The translations under genes and the position numbers were made by a program. From JAUVUV01 sp964548275 (GTDB lineage Bacteria > Gemmatimonadota > Glassbacteria > GWA2-58-10): a DNA stretch of 59,553 nt. Location of the stretch: contig CAZJQI010000026.1 in NCBI GenBank assembly GCA_964548275.1, positions 1-59,553 on the forward strand, written 5' to 3'. Under the pieces are notes generated by a model. The model made no database searches and had not been told where the DNA came from. It saw only the letters and a program-made list of their open reading frames with translations. The first letter of the stretch is position 1, and each line of letters begins with the position of its first letter. This document shows, piece after piece, positions 18,830-27,146 of this stretch.

Positions 18830-19795
18830 ATGCACCCTATCCGCGTCTCCTCAGTCCAGTTCGAGCATGCACCCGGCGATAAAGAGACCAATCTCGCCAG
18901 GATAAGATACTTCGTGGCCGCGGCGAGAAAACAAAACGTGCAGCTTATCGCCTTCCCTGAGTGCTGTATCACCGGCTACTTTTTCCTGCGCCACCTCTCC
19001 AGGGAGGAGATTTTCTCGCTGAGTGAACCAGTGTTCAAAGGCCCGTCCTCGCAGGAGCTGCTCCGACTTTCGAAAAAGAACGAGATGACAATCGGCGCCG
19101 GGCTGGTGGAGCTGGGCGATGACGGCAGGATGTACAACACCTATGTTGTGGCCATGCCGGACGGCAGGATGAAAAAGCACCGCAAGCTGCATCCGTTCGT
19201 GAGCGAGCACATAGGCGCGGGAGACGAGTTCACTGTGTTCGACACCCCGCACGGGGTCCGCGTGGGCGTGCTGGTTTGCTACGACAACAATATCGTGGAG
19301 AACGTGCGTATCACGGCCCTGATGGGCGCGGACGTGATCCTGGCGCCCCACCAGACCGGGGGCTGCCGCTCTGCAGATAAGAACATCATGGGAATTATCG
19401 ACCGCGCGCTGTGGGACAAGCGGCATGAGGACCCGGAGGCGATAGAGGCAGAGTTCAGGGGGGACAAGGGCCGGGGGTGGCTCTTGCGCTGGCTGCCCAG
19501 CCGGGCGCACGACAACGGCGTGTTCTACGTTTTCTCCAATGGTGTTGGAGTGGACGACGACGAAATCCGCACCGGCAACGCGATGGTAATCGACACATAC
19601 GGCCGGATCCTGGCCGAGACCTGGAAAGCGGATGACGACATGGTGGCAGCGGACCTGGACCCCGGCCTGCGGGGTGAGAGCACAGGCGAGCGCTGGATCG
19701 CCACGCGCAGGCCGGAGCTTTACAAGCCACTCACCGTGCCCACAGGCAGGGAGAAAGACACCCGCGAGGTGCGTTTTGACGGCAAAGGGGCGTGA
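18830..19795 (+). CDS. Carbon-nitrogen hydrolase (nitrilase superfamily)
   Basis: A 321-residue cytosolic amidase/nitrilase-fold enzyme that hydrolyses a C-N bond through a Glu-Lys-Cys triad: E44 in FPECC, K119 in KHRKLHPF and C150 in VCYDNN. Length is normal for the superfamily. It begins as the third copy in the 719-bp tandem array, and its first 52 codons are almost the same as copy A. The next gene is a glycosidase on the same strand with its own ribosome site, 113 bases on. The substrate amide is unknown. Confidence 0.88.
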   Translation: MHPIRVSSVQFEHAPGDKETNLARIRYFVAAARKQNVQLIAFPECCITGYFFLRHLSREEIFSLSEPVFKGPSSQELLRLSKKNEMTIGAGLVELGDDGRMYNTYVVAMPDGRMKKHRKLHPFVSEHIGAGDEFTVFDTPHGVRVGVLVCYDNNIVENVRITALMGADVILAPHQTGGCRSADKNIMGIIDRALWDKRHEDPEAIEAEFRGDKGRGWLLRWLPSRAHDNGVFYVFSNGVGVDDDEIRTGNAMVIDTYGRILAETWKADDDMVAADLDPGLRGESTGERWIATRRPELYKPLTVPTGREKDTREVRFDGKGA

Positions 19796-19908
19796 GGCCA
19801 GGTGTGCGACAATTTCGGGGCAATTGCACATATCTTTTCACCCCATACCGATTGTCCCTTGAAAATCCATCCGATCAACCCTGTCCAGGAAAGTCGAGGG
19901 GGCGCAGA

Positions 19909-21567
19909 ATGTTCAGACAAAAATCTTTCAAACCCGTCCGCTTCAATCCGATTCTTTTACTTATTTGCTCTCTGGTATTGCCTGTGCTGCTCTCCTGCAA
20001 GGCTGAGGTTTCGGCTCCGAGGACTGTCCCTCGCTGGGGTGTGGCCCAGTTCGAGCTTTCTTACGATGCGCCGCTGGAAAATCCTTTTACAGAGGTGGAG
20101 GCGGAAGCCGTATTTACAGCACCGGAGGGGCGGGAAATGATCCGCGTGGAGGGTTTCTATGACGGCGGCAGCCTCTGGAAGTTCCGTTTCGTACCACGGG
20201 CGCACGGAACCTGGAAAGCAGAGCTCAAGCTGAAACGCAATGGCAAAAAGATTGCAGAGGCAAGCGAATGGTTTAACTGCGTAGGTGATGAGGGCCACGG
20301 GTTCCTCGAGCACAGTCCGGCCAACCATTACCGCTTGCAATACGAGGACGGCACCCCGTTCTATTCTGTGGGGATCCAGCCCTGCGGCCACGCCAGGGCC
20401 GGCCTGGACGGCCCATTGCGGGGCGAGGGCGAGTGGCGCACCCTGGACATGGACACCTACCTTCAGGCTTTCCACGGTGCGGCCAACCTGTTCCGCATCC
20501 AGCTCGGGACCGGCACCAGGGCTGGCTGCGCGCGTGAGATCATGACCGACGCGCTGGGCCTTTACCGCTATAACCTGGACGCCTGCCGCCTTCTGGATGA
20601 TACATTCACCCTGCTCGGCAAATATGGTTTCGCCACGATACTGATCCCGTTCCAGGACATGAGCCTCTGGCACACGGATTCGACTATTTTCGGCACGAAC
20701 AAGGACGTGAAGAGCTGGAAAAACATCCAGAACACAGAAGCTGTGGAGCCGGTCCGGCATTACATTCGCTACCTTGTGGCGCGCTATGCCGCCTATACTG
20801 ATATCTGGGAGCTGTTCAACGAGGATGTTTACACCCCGGACGATTGGCTGGCCGAGATCGCAGCCTTTGTGAAAAGCCTCGACCCTTACGGCCACCTTGT
20901 TACCACAAACTACGAGCGTCCGCTCGCGGCCTGGAACGATATAGTCACCGCGCACGGATACATGTCGATACCTGCCTGGGAAGTGGAGCAACACCTGTCC
21001 AAGCAGTACGCCCGGCTGAAAAGTTTCGGCAAGCCGGTGATGTACACCGAGTTCGGCAACAAGGGAACCCTTTCCAACCGCGACCCGGTCAAGTGGCGGA
21101 TAGCGGTGTGGACTGCGTTCATGAACGAATCCTCGATGCTTTTCTGGAGTATGGGTGGTATTCTTTTGCCGGAGGCGCCGGAAGGCAGGGGAGGCAACGC
21201 CAACGCCTATCTCGGGCCGGAGGCCAGAGCTTCTTTCCGCCATTTTCTTAATTTCGTCCGCGAGCTTCCCATTGATATGAGACCGGTAATGGTCGGCTAT
21301 CCGGGAAGAAACCAGTTAAACAAGTACGCGCTCTCCAACGGCGAGATAACTGTCCTGTATCTTAACCACTACTCCGGCCACGACAGTTCCACCAGCGGCG
21401 GGATCTATGTCATGACCGGCCCCGGCGAGTTCGAGATAAGCTGGTTTGACCCCTCGACAGGGGAGACTGTCGGAACTGAAAGGGCGGAAACCGAAAGCTA
21501 CACCCTGATCTTCCCCTCGCCAGATGTGACAACGGATATGGCGGCGAAAATAAAACGTGTTAATTAA
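19909..21567 (+). CDS. DUF5060-type glycoside hydrolase lipoprotein (GH5-like clan)
   Basis: A 552-residue lipoprotein with lipobox LLSC after a long hydrophobic segment. Residues about 35-120 form a DUF5060-like beta-sandwich (VPRWGVAQFELSYDAPLENP, then KFRFVPRAHGTW), followed by a TIM barrel. Likely catalytic residues are E305 in ELFNED (acid/base) and E381 in VMYTEFGNKG (nucleophile), the pattern of GH-A clan retaining enzymes. A C-terminal beta domain closes the protein. I use the ATG at 19909 because GAGGGGGC precedes it and the signal then starts properly; an earlier in-frame ATG at 19792 overlaps the nitrilase stop. Substrate unknown. Confidence 0.82.
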   Translation: MFRQKSFKPVRFNPILLLICSLVLPVLLSCKAEVSAPRTVPRWGVAQFELSYDAPLENPFTEVEAEAVFTAPEGREMIRVEGFYDGGSLWKFRFVPRAHGTWKAELKLKRNGKKIAEASEWFNCVGDEGHGFLEHSPANHYRLQYEDGTPFYSVGIQPCGHARAGLDGPLRGEGEWRTLDMDTYLQAFHGAANLFRIQLGTGTRAGCAREIMTDALGLYRYNLDACRLLDDTFTLLGKYGFATILIPFQDMSLWHTDSTIFGTNKDVKSWKNIQNTEAVEPVRHYIRYLVARYAAYTDIWELFNEDVYTPDDWLAEIAAFVKSLDPYGHLVTTNYERPLAAWNDIVTAHGYMSIPAWEVEQHLSKQYARLKSFGKPVMYTEFGNKGTLSNRDPVKWRIAVWTAFMNESSMLFWSMGGILLPEAPEGRGGNANAYLGPEARASFRHFLNFVRELPIDMRPVMVGYPGRNQLNKYALSNGEITVLYLNHYSGHDSSTSGGIYVMTGPGEFEISWFDPSTGETVGTERAETESYTLIFPSPDVTTDMAAKIKRVN

Positions 21568-21630
21568 GATTTATTGGCGAAAAGCTCGGGGGCATTCGTG
21601 CCTGGCTCTTCATACATTACAATGAAAAGA

Positions 21631-21660
21631 GGGTCCGGGTGTCCCCGGCCCCCTGAAATT
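21631..21660. terminator. Bidirectional terminator between convergent genes
   Basis: GGGTCCGGG pairs with CCCGGCCCC (one mismatch) between the stops of the glycosidase (21567) and cytochrome (21681) genes. AAATTTTA follows on the plus strand and TCTTTTC on the minus strand. Confidence 0.5.
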
Positions 21661-21680
21661 TTACCCAGCTATCATTAAGA

Positions 21681-22049
21681 TTACCGCTTGTGGCACTCGT
21701 TGCATTCCTGGGGCCCTACATCCATTCCCATGTGACAGTTCAGGCAGTTTTTGTGCAGCGCCACTTTGGATTCCTCCACTTCCACGTTGATTATCTCCTT
21801 TTTATGGCAATGCTGGCAGCTTTCCACGTGGTGGCACTCGATACATTCCAGGCCGTAGTCCTCCGCGTGCACCCTGTGGTTAAAAACGATTTGCGTTCCC
21901 TCGTTGTACTTGGTCTGGAATACGTGGATCTGGGGCGGTTGCTTGATTTTGGCCTCGATATCATAGCCCAGGCGCATATTTGCTTTTATCAGAACTATGT
22001 TGACAGCCAATACCAACACAGCAAACAGAACAAACGGTTTTCTAAACAT
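21681..22049 (-). CDS. Membrane-anchored tetraheme cytochrome c (class III/c7-like)
   Basis: A 122-residue protein with an N-terminal uncleaved signal anchor and four CXXCH heme sites: CIECH, CQHCH, CLNCH and CNECH, with extra His residues near them (NHRVHAEDY) for bis-His ligation. It should face the periplasm and carry electrons. I prefer the ATG at 22049 (GGAG upstream, protein begins MFRKPF) over one 15 codons earlier. It is the third gene of an operon with the Fe-S and NrfD proteins, so it is probably the periplasmic electron partner of that membrane module. Confidence 0.85.
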   Translation of the reverse strand: MFRKPFVLFAVLVLAVNIVLIKANMRLGYDIEAKIKQPPQIHVFQTKYNEGTQIVFNHRVHAEDYGLECIECHHVESCQHCHKKEIINVEVEESKVALHKNCLNCHMGMDVGPQECNECHKR

Positions 22050-22139
22050 TTGCGCTCCGTAATTGACGTTTCGGTTTATTGATGAGAAAGGCACCGCAAT
22101 TCATGCACACGGCCCTTTCGAGATTCCCATATATCAATA

Positions 22140-23303
22140 TCATTTCAGCAATGTCCCCCCGGGACACTTCTCACTCTCTTCCGATTCCGGGAAGATCGGC
22201 AGGTATCTGACACAGAGAATAAATACCAGAAAACCTGTCGCAACCAGATAAATCGTGATAGCGAACTCCTCCCAGGTGGGGAAATAGCTGAAACCGCCCT
22301 GGCGGGCCAGGCCAATGATACTCACATTCAAACGGTTGATCACCACCGCGAGCATGGTGAAAGCTGCGGAGATGACTATAACACTCTTTTTCATCCGTTT
22401 GCGGTAAAGAAAAACAAGCACAAGCGGTATGATAAAACAGGCCGTCTCGATCAGGAAAGCCCAGCTCTCGATACTGCCGTCGAATATGTTGGCCAGACCA
22501 ACCTTGAACGAAAGGTCCTGAATCCGCACGATCAGGGTCAGCATCAGGGCCACCGCCATGAACTGGCCCAGATCGGCGATAATATGAGTTTCCAGGCTTC
22601 TGTTAAAAAGGCGGCTGCTGAGACAGCTTTCCAGGATCACCACGGCGAAACCGACACTTACTGCGCTAAGGAAAAAGTGCAGGGGCAAGAGGCTGGTGTA
22701 CCAGAGAGGGTGCAGCTTGTCCGGTACAATCAGGAACAGCGAGCCGAGGGAGCTCTGGTGAAGGGTGGAAAGCAGGATCCCGGCGATAACCAGTGGAATG
22801 GTAATCGAACGCATCAGGCGCAGCATCTTCCGGCTTCCGAGTTTCTCCAGCACAACGGGGCTTAACTCCAGGGCGAGCACGGTAGAATAGAGCATCACAC
22901 ACCAGGCCACCTCGAACATCACCGAGCGAGGGTTCCACATGATCATCGGGTGCCAGATATTCCATGGCTTGCCAAGGTCGTAAAGCAGGCCCACGCAGAC
23001 CAGTACATACCCAAGAAACGCGGTCAACACGGTTGGCCGGATGACTGACTTGTAGCGCTCGAAATTCAGCAGGTACACCATTCCTGTGAGAACGAATGCT
23101 CCCGCGGCCAGGGCTACCCCGCAGAGCACGTCGAAACCGATCCAGAGCCCCCATGGCTGGTAATCGTTCAGCGCGGTGACCGAACCCAGTCCTGCCATAT
23201 ACCGTTTCACTGTAAGAATAAGGCCCAGCAGGATAATCACCGCGAACACGGCTATCCAGAGCCTGGAGCGTCCCGGGATCAAACCGCCGGATGAGTTAAT
23301 CAT
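22140..23303 (-). CDS. nrfD: NrfD/PsrC-family membrane quinone oxidoreductase subunit
   Basis: A 387-residue polytopic protein with about ten hydrophobic segments, typical of NrfD/HybB/DsrP-type subunits that exchange electrons and protons with menaquinone. The ATG at 23303 overlaps the end of the Fe-S gene by eight bases and GGAGGTGG precedes it, so the two are translationally coupled. An upstream in-frame start (23348) lies deep inside the neighbour and is less likely. No molybdopterin catalytic subunit is encoded here. The symbol marks the family, not a proven nitrite-reduction role. Confidence 0.85.
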   Translation of the reverse strand: MINSSGGLIPGRSRLWIAVFAVIILLGLILTVKRYMAGLGSVTALNDYQPWGLWIGFDVLCGVALAAGAFVLTGMVYLLNFERYKSVIRPTVLTAFLGYVLVCVGLLYDLGKPWNIWHPMIMWNPRSVMFEVAWCVMLYSTVLALELSPVVLEKLGSRKMLRLMRSITIPLVIAGILLSTLHQSSLGSLFLIVPDKLHPLWYTSLLPLHFFLSAVSVGFAVVILESCLSSRLFNRSLETHIIADLGQFMAVALMLTLIVRIQDLSFKVGLANIFDGSIESWAFLIETACFIIPLVLVFLYRKRMKKSVIVISAAFTMLAVVINRLNVSIIGLARQGGFSYFPTWEEFAITIYLVATGFLVFILCVRYLPIFPESEESEKCPGGTLLK

Positions 23304-24075
23304 CTCCACCTCCAGTGTTCGGCTCCTGTCTGTTCCCCTCCTGGTCAAGTGTGCCCTTTTCCAACTGAATCCGCCGGTTGATAATCCAGCTAAGCCCGCC
23401 GAGCAGTATTCCGCCGGTGAGAATTATATTCGGGATTTTGCTTAGAACACTCCATGTCAGGTTAGGCAAGGGTTCATTTCCGAGATGCGTGGGAAATCCA
23501 AGTTTTTCAAAAGGCACGCTGGAAAGCATGAGCACCGAGGTACCCCCGGCATCATACTCACCGTAAACATGATTCACGTACCGCTCGGGATACCTCCTGA
23601 TACGTGCATGCGCGATTTCGAGAAGGTGTCTGCGCTCGCCCATTCGCGTCGCCCCCATCGGACAGACCCAGCTGCAGGCTGTCTCACCGCCAGCGGCAAC
23701 CCGTTCGCTGCAAAAAATACACTTGGCAATCACCGGTACAGCCCTGTCCCATTGGTAGCGCGGCACCCCGAACGGGCAGGCTATCATGCAGTACCTGCAG
23801 CCCATGCATTTGTCCGGATCATAAAGCACAGGCCCTTCCTCAGTTTTAGTAAGTGCGCCCACGGGGCAAACCGAAACACAGACCGGATTCAGGCAATGCA
23901 TACAGAGCTTGCGGTAATATATCCCTTCCTTTTCGAGAACAACGGTGTAGTTGCGGAAAGACAAATCTGTCTCCAGATACTCCCCGGGGAGATTATTCTG
24001 TTTCTGACAGGCTTTCACGCACTCGCCGCAACCAATACACTCAGTAAAATCGATCAACATCCCGAGTGGTTCCAT
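23296..24075 (-). CDS. 4x[4Fe-4S] ferredoxin-type electron transfer subunit with C-terminal membrane anchor (HybA/DsrO-like)
   Basis: A 259-residue protein with 16 Cys in ferredoxin patterns: CIGCGECVKAC near residue 15, CLNPVCVSVCP near 60, CMGCRYCMIACPFG near 90 and CIFCSERV...CSWVCP near 120. A hydrophobic segment near residues 215-240 would anchor it. It carries electrons between the cytochrome and the NrfD quinone subunit. No Tat or Sec signal is visible, so the clusters may lie on the cytoplasmic side, unlike HybA. An internal ATG at 24060 (MLIDFTECIGC) is a plausible alternative start. First gene of the operon. Confidence 0.85.
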   Translation of the reverse strand: MEPLGMLIDFTECIGCGECVKACQKQNNLPGEYLETDLSFRNYTVVLEKEGIYYRKLCMHCLNPVCVSVCPVGALTKTEEGPVLYDPDKCMGCRYCMIACPFGVPRYQWDRAVPVIAKCIFCSERVAAGGETACSWVCPMGATRMGERRHLLEIAHARIRRYPERYVNHVYGEYDAGGTSVLMLSSVPFEKLGFPTHLGNEPLPNLTWSVLSKIPNIILTGGILLGGLSWIINRRIQLEKGTLDQEGNRQEPNTGGGDD

Positions 24076-24292
24076 AGGCCGCCCCCTGTTCTGATTTGTA
24101 TCTATTGCTCAACTGTTATTTATCACTTTATAGCCGCTCCCGGGCTGATAAATGCAACACGATTATCCCCAGGTTAATTTTCTGAACCCCAAAAAACGTT
24201 ACCTGAAACGGCAGCCAAAATTGGTCAGTACGATAATAGGAGAGTTTTTCCGGTCAGCTTGCGCGAGAAGAATGCAAACGTCTTTTTTTTCC

Positions 24293-24318
24293 TTGACAAA
24301 TAGATTTAAATGTAATAA
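24293..24318 (+). promoter_or_regulatory. Candidate promoter in the 440-bp gap before the HU gene
   Basis: TTGACA is followed by an AT-rich stretch with TAATAA preceded by TG at 24311 (extended -10-like). Spacing to TAATAA is 14 bases; a 17-base spacing gives TAACGA. The rest of 24076-24516 shows no gene. Confidence 0.35.
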
Positions 24319-24516
24319 CGAAAAATAGGGAAGCGGTCTCTTTTCTGGTGGAATCAGCCTTTTGCCCCGGAAAGAAACTAGGGCCCCGAAATTATCCAAC
24401 CCCTGGATCAACTCGCTGGAATCAGTTATACTGCCTGGCATTGATCTGCAATTCGTCCTGGAAATGAAGATATATCTCGCTGCCCATAAATTTACCTTCT
24501 AAAGGAGCCTGATCCG

Positions 24517-24789
24517 ATGACTAAAGCGGATATAGTCGAACTTATCGCAGAAAAAACCGGTTTCACTATCAGGGACATCAAGATTGTTGTCGAGAATTTT
24601 CTGGACGAGGTAAAAGGATCCCTCGCTGAAGGCAAACATATCGAGATCCGCGGGTTCGGCACGTTTAAAGTCAAAAATCATAAAGCCCGCAAGGCACGTA
24701 ATCCGAGAACGAACCGGGAAGTTCACGTTCCGGCGCGAAAGAAGGCTTTTTTCAAAGTCTCCAAAGAATTGAACAAAATGCTGAACTAG
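24517..24789 (+). CDS. HU/IHF-family nucleoid DNA-binding protein
   Basis: A 90-residue protein of standard HU length. It shows the N-terminal helices (TKADIVELIAEKTGFTIRDI), the GFGTFKVK signature of the beta-saddle and the conserved arm RNPRTNREVHVPARK. It binds and bends DNA as a dimer. AAAGGAG lies before the ATG and a terminator follows. Monocistronic. Confidence 0.95.
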   Translation: MTKADIVELIAEKTGFTIRDIKIVVENFLDEVKGSLAEGKHIEIRGFGTFKVKNHKARKARNPRTNREVHVPARKKAFFKVSKELNKMLN

Positions 24790-24833
24790 TTGAAATCGCT
24801 ATTGAGAAATCGAATATAATCATGGAAAAAACC

Positions 24834-24863
24834 GGGGCGGTCGGCTAATCGCCCCATTTTTAT
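24834..24863. terminator. Terminator after the HU gene
   Basis: GGGGCG (24834-24839) pairs with CGCCCC (24850-24855) across a ten-base loop, followed by ATTTTTATTT. It lies between convergent genes; the minus strand has a short A-tract-derived T-run too, so it may serve both. Confidence 0.75.
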
Positions 24864-24913
24864 TTCAGTTTCGTATTTTGAAACCCCTGTCCGTGTTAGG
24901 CCACACCGAACAG

Positions 24914-25438
24914 CTAGCTGATTCCTCCCAATAAGCCGGAAACGAACACAATAATAAGTACATACAGCAGCCAACCGATCAGACAGACTGCGATTGCCCG
25001 ACCGGTACTGGTATAGTCCAGGGCCTGGCGCACGGCTATCACCCAGGCGACAAGTATCCAGATCGGGACGACCAATTTCACCAGCCCGCCTAAAACCGGG
25101 ATCAGGCCGAATATGCTCAGCAGCCCTGGTGAGTTTGCGAATCCCAACGTGCGCAAGAGTTCCCCGGGGTTGGACCTGGTTTGGGCTGTGGGCAGGATTT
25201 TCGTGCCCACAATGTATGTGATCAAAGCCCAGACCACCCAACCGCCCAGGGCGGCCAGGGTGAGGGAAAGCACCCCTCGGAGACCGACAATCCCCCCGGT
25301 TCCAATACCACCGGCGATGCTTGCGAGAATAACCACGGCCATCGCCTGTCCAGTAGCGGTCCGATCCGCCTCGACTTCTTCATAAAGACTACTCTCAAGA
25401 CGCATAGCCCGGATAACCCTGTTAGCAAACTTATTCAT
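24914..25438 (-). CDS. Yip1-family membrane protein
   Basis: A 174-residue protein with about five hydrophobic segments. The N-terminus (RVIRAMRLESSLYEEVEADR), the GGW(V)VWALITYIVGTKI segment and the central FANSPGLLSIFGLIPVLGGL match bacterial Yip1-domain proteins, whose function is unknown. A strong AGGAGG precedes the ATG. It lies 59 bases downstream of the Nramp-like gene on the same strand and may be co-transcribed. Confidence 0.75.
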   Translation of the reverse strand: MNKFANRVIRAMRLESSLYEEVEADRTATGQAMAVVILASIAGGIGTGGIVGLRGVLSLTLAALGGWVVWALITYIVGTKILPTAQTRSNPGELLRTLGFANSPGLLSIFGLIPVLGGLVKLVVPIWILVAWVIAVRQALDYTSTGRAIAVCLIGWLLYVLIIVFVSGLLGGIS

Positions 25439-25497
25439 TCCTGGCCTCCTTCAGAAGTAAACTGTAAAAAGCAGTGTCCTTAACGACATCCCAGGGA

Positions 25498-26802
25498 TCA
25501 GTGCAGTAAGCCCTTCAAAGTGTCGACTAGGCCCAGTACTGCAGCGTAAGAGGTAATCAGGGCAAAGATCAAAGTGGCCCAGAGACCGGCATTAAGCCAA
25601 AATCCGGGTTTTTGCTCACCCATGATTTCTTTCCTGTTCAAAAGCACGATGATTGGTATCGTGATTACAGGCAAAAGTGTGGCCTGGAAAGCCTGCGAAG
25701 CAATCATGATCCATACCGGACGACCGCCGAAAATCGGAATGGTCAGGCAGACCAGCAGACCCAGAGCGCCCAGAATGCGAAACATAGGGCTTTTGATGTC
25801 ACGCGCAGTGCCGCGATAGTCGCTGATCAGCCAGGGAGCCACCAGCACGATCGGGAACAGGGTGCTGATCCCCGCGCCGATAATCCCCAGCAAGAAAATG
25901 CTGATCGCAAATCTCCCTGCAAGCGGTTCCAGAGTTATTATCATATCCACCGTATCTACAACCGGATGGTTCATCCGGAAAAGGATTCCCGCAGCACAGG
26001 CCATCACCGCAGCCGACAGCAGAAGCATCATCCCGCTGGAGATTATCGCATCAATTTTCCCCTGTTTCAAATCTTTACTTTTCCACCCCTTTTCCGCCAC
26101 GACTATACTGCGCATGATAAAAACCATGGCCGAGCAGGTGGTTCCCGCTATGCCCGCCACGATCAGGAAAGCGTCCGGTTCATCGGGAATCCTGGGCACC
26201 AGGCCCTTGACCAGCTCACCCGGCTCGGGAATCACGAGAACCATGCTGAGCAGAAAGCTCGCTCCCATGAAGATCACCAGAGTGATCAGAAATTTTTCAA
26301 ACCTGGTATATTTGCCGTTCCAGAGAAGGATATAACAGCCTATCATGATTATCAGAGCCACAACCACCCTGCTGGCTCCCTCTCCCCCGAACACGAAACG
26401 GGTCCACTCGTTCACCAGGTCGGTCACTATTCCTGTAATCCCGGCCAGAGCAGTGAGTTCACCGATTATTAAGCCAATAATCGCATAGATCGCAAGCATT
26501 TTCCCGAAATGTATCCGCCAAATTAGAAAAGGGAACCTATATGAAAAATGTTTTTTAAATGCACTCATCGCGGTTTCGCCGGTTACCGTGGTGTAGCTGC
26601 CGTAGGCGACAAGCATCACAAAGGTAAAAACACAGGAAAGTACCAGTGCCCAGAACAGTGCCATCCCGTAGCGGCTTCCCGCTGCGGCCATCGTGGTGAT
26701 GCTCCCGGTGCCGATGTTGTACCCGATGAGAAAAAGACCGGGGCCTACTGCGCTCAATAGTAAACCGATTTTTTTCAACAATCCCCTGCGCTCTGCGTTC
26801 AC
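25498..26802 (-). CDS. Divergent Nramp-family metal-ion transporter
   Basis: A 434-residue protein with 11 predicted membrane segments and the overall Nramp (LeuT-like) arrangement. The canonical metal-binding DPGN of TM1 is replaced by YNIGTGS and the TM6 MPH-type motif by TTCSAMVF, so it belongs to the Nramp-related groups whose substrate may not be Mn2+ or Fe2+. A GTG start with AAGGAGG upstream begins the protein. Membership is seen in sequence; transported ion is not predictable. Confidence 0.75.
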   Translation of the reverse strand: MNAERRGLLKKIGLLLSAVGPGLFLIGYNIGTGSITTMAAAGSRYGMALFWALVLSCVFTFVMLVAYGSYTTVTGETAMSAFKKHFSYRFPFLIWRIHFGKMLAIYAIIGLIIGELTALAGITGIVTDLVNEWTRFVFGGEGASRVVVALIIMIGCYILLWNGKYTRFEKFLITLVIFMGASFLLSMVLVIPEPGELVKGLVPRIPDEPDAFLIVAGIAGTTCSAMVFIMRSIVVAEKGWKSKDLKQGKIDAIISSGMMLLLSAAVMACAAGILFRMNHPVVDTVDMIITLEPLAGRFAISIFLLGIIGAGISTLFPIVLVAPWLISDYRGTARDIKSPMFRILGALGLLVCLTIPIFGGRPVWIMIASQAFQATLLPVITIPIIVLLNRKEIMGEQKPGFWLNAGLWATLIFALITSYAAVLGLVDTLKGLLH

Positions 26803-26888
26803 TTTGGCTGATCCTCCTTTTCCGGTGAGATTGGGAGAAAAGAATTAACCTGGAAGATTATTCAAGTTAGGGCTGGGATGAGTGTCTT

Positions 26889-26938
26889 GTCAAATTAAAT
26901 CATTATTGATTTGACAGCGTACCCGGTTGGATTATTTT
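26889..26938 (+). promoter_or_regulatory. Candidate promoter with overlapping inverted repeat before the EndoQ-helicase gene
   Basis: TTGACA (26911-26916) and TATTTT (26933-26938) are separated by 16 bases. An inverted repeat, GTCAAAT (26889-26895) and ATTTGAC (26909-26915), overlaps the -35, as a repressor operator would. The rest of 26803-27146 holds no evident gene. Confidence 0.45.
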
Positions 26939-27146
26939 AGAAAGGAGCGCGGAGATTTTCCCAGGGGCGGGCCGGGGCACGGGAAACGGAACGTTTCATC
27001 GCCGTGAAAGGCTGGTATCTTGCCGCTGGCATTTAAACCCACCGGAGGCCGAAAATAATGTTCTCGCCAGAAATCTATATCACGGCGACCAAAACGAAGT
27101 TTTGCCGTGCCCCGGCCCGTTCGGTCACTCTCGGAGATAGAAAACC

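Noticed and set aside
22140..24075. Operon as a nitrite reductase (Nrf) system
   Set aside because: There is no pentaheme NrfA-type catalytic cytochrome; the small cytochrome has only four hemes of class III type.
24199..24441. 80-codon minus-strand frame before the HU gene
   Set aside because: No ribosome site, no recognisable motif, and it spans a likely promoter on the other strand.
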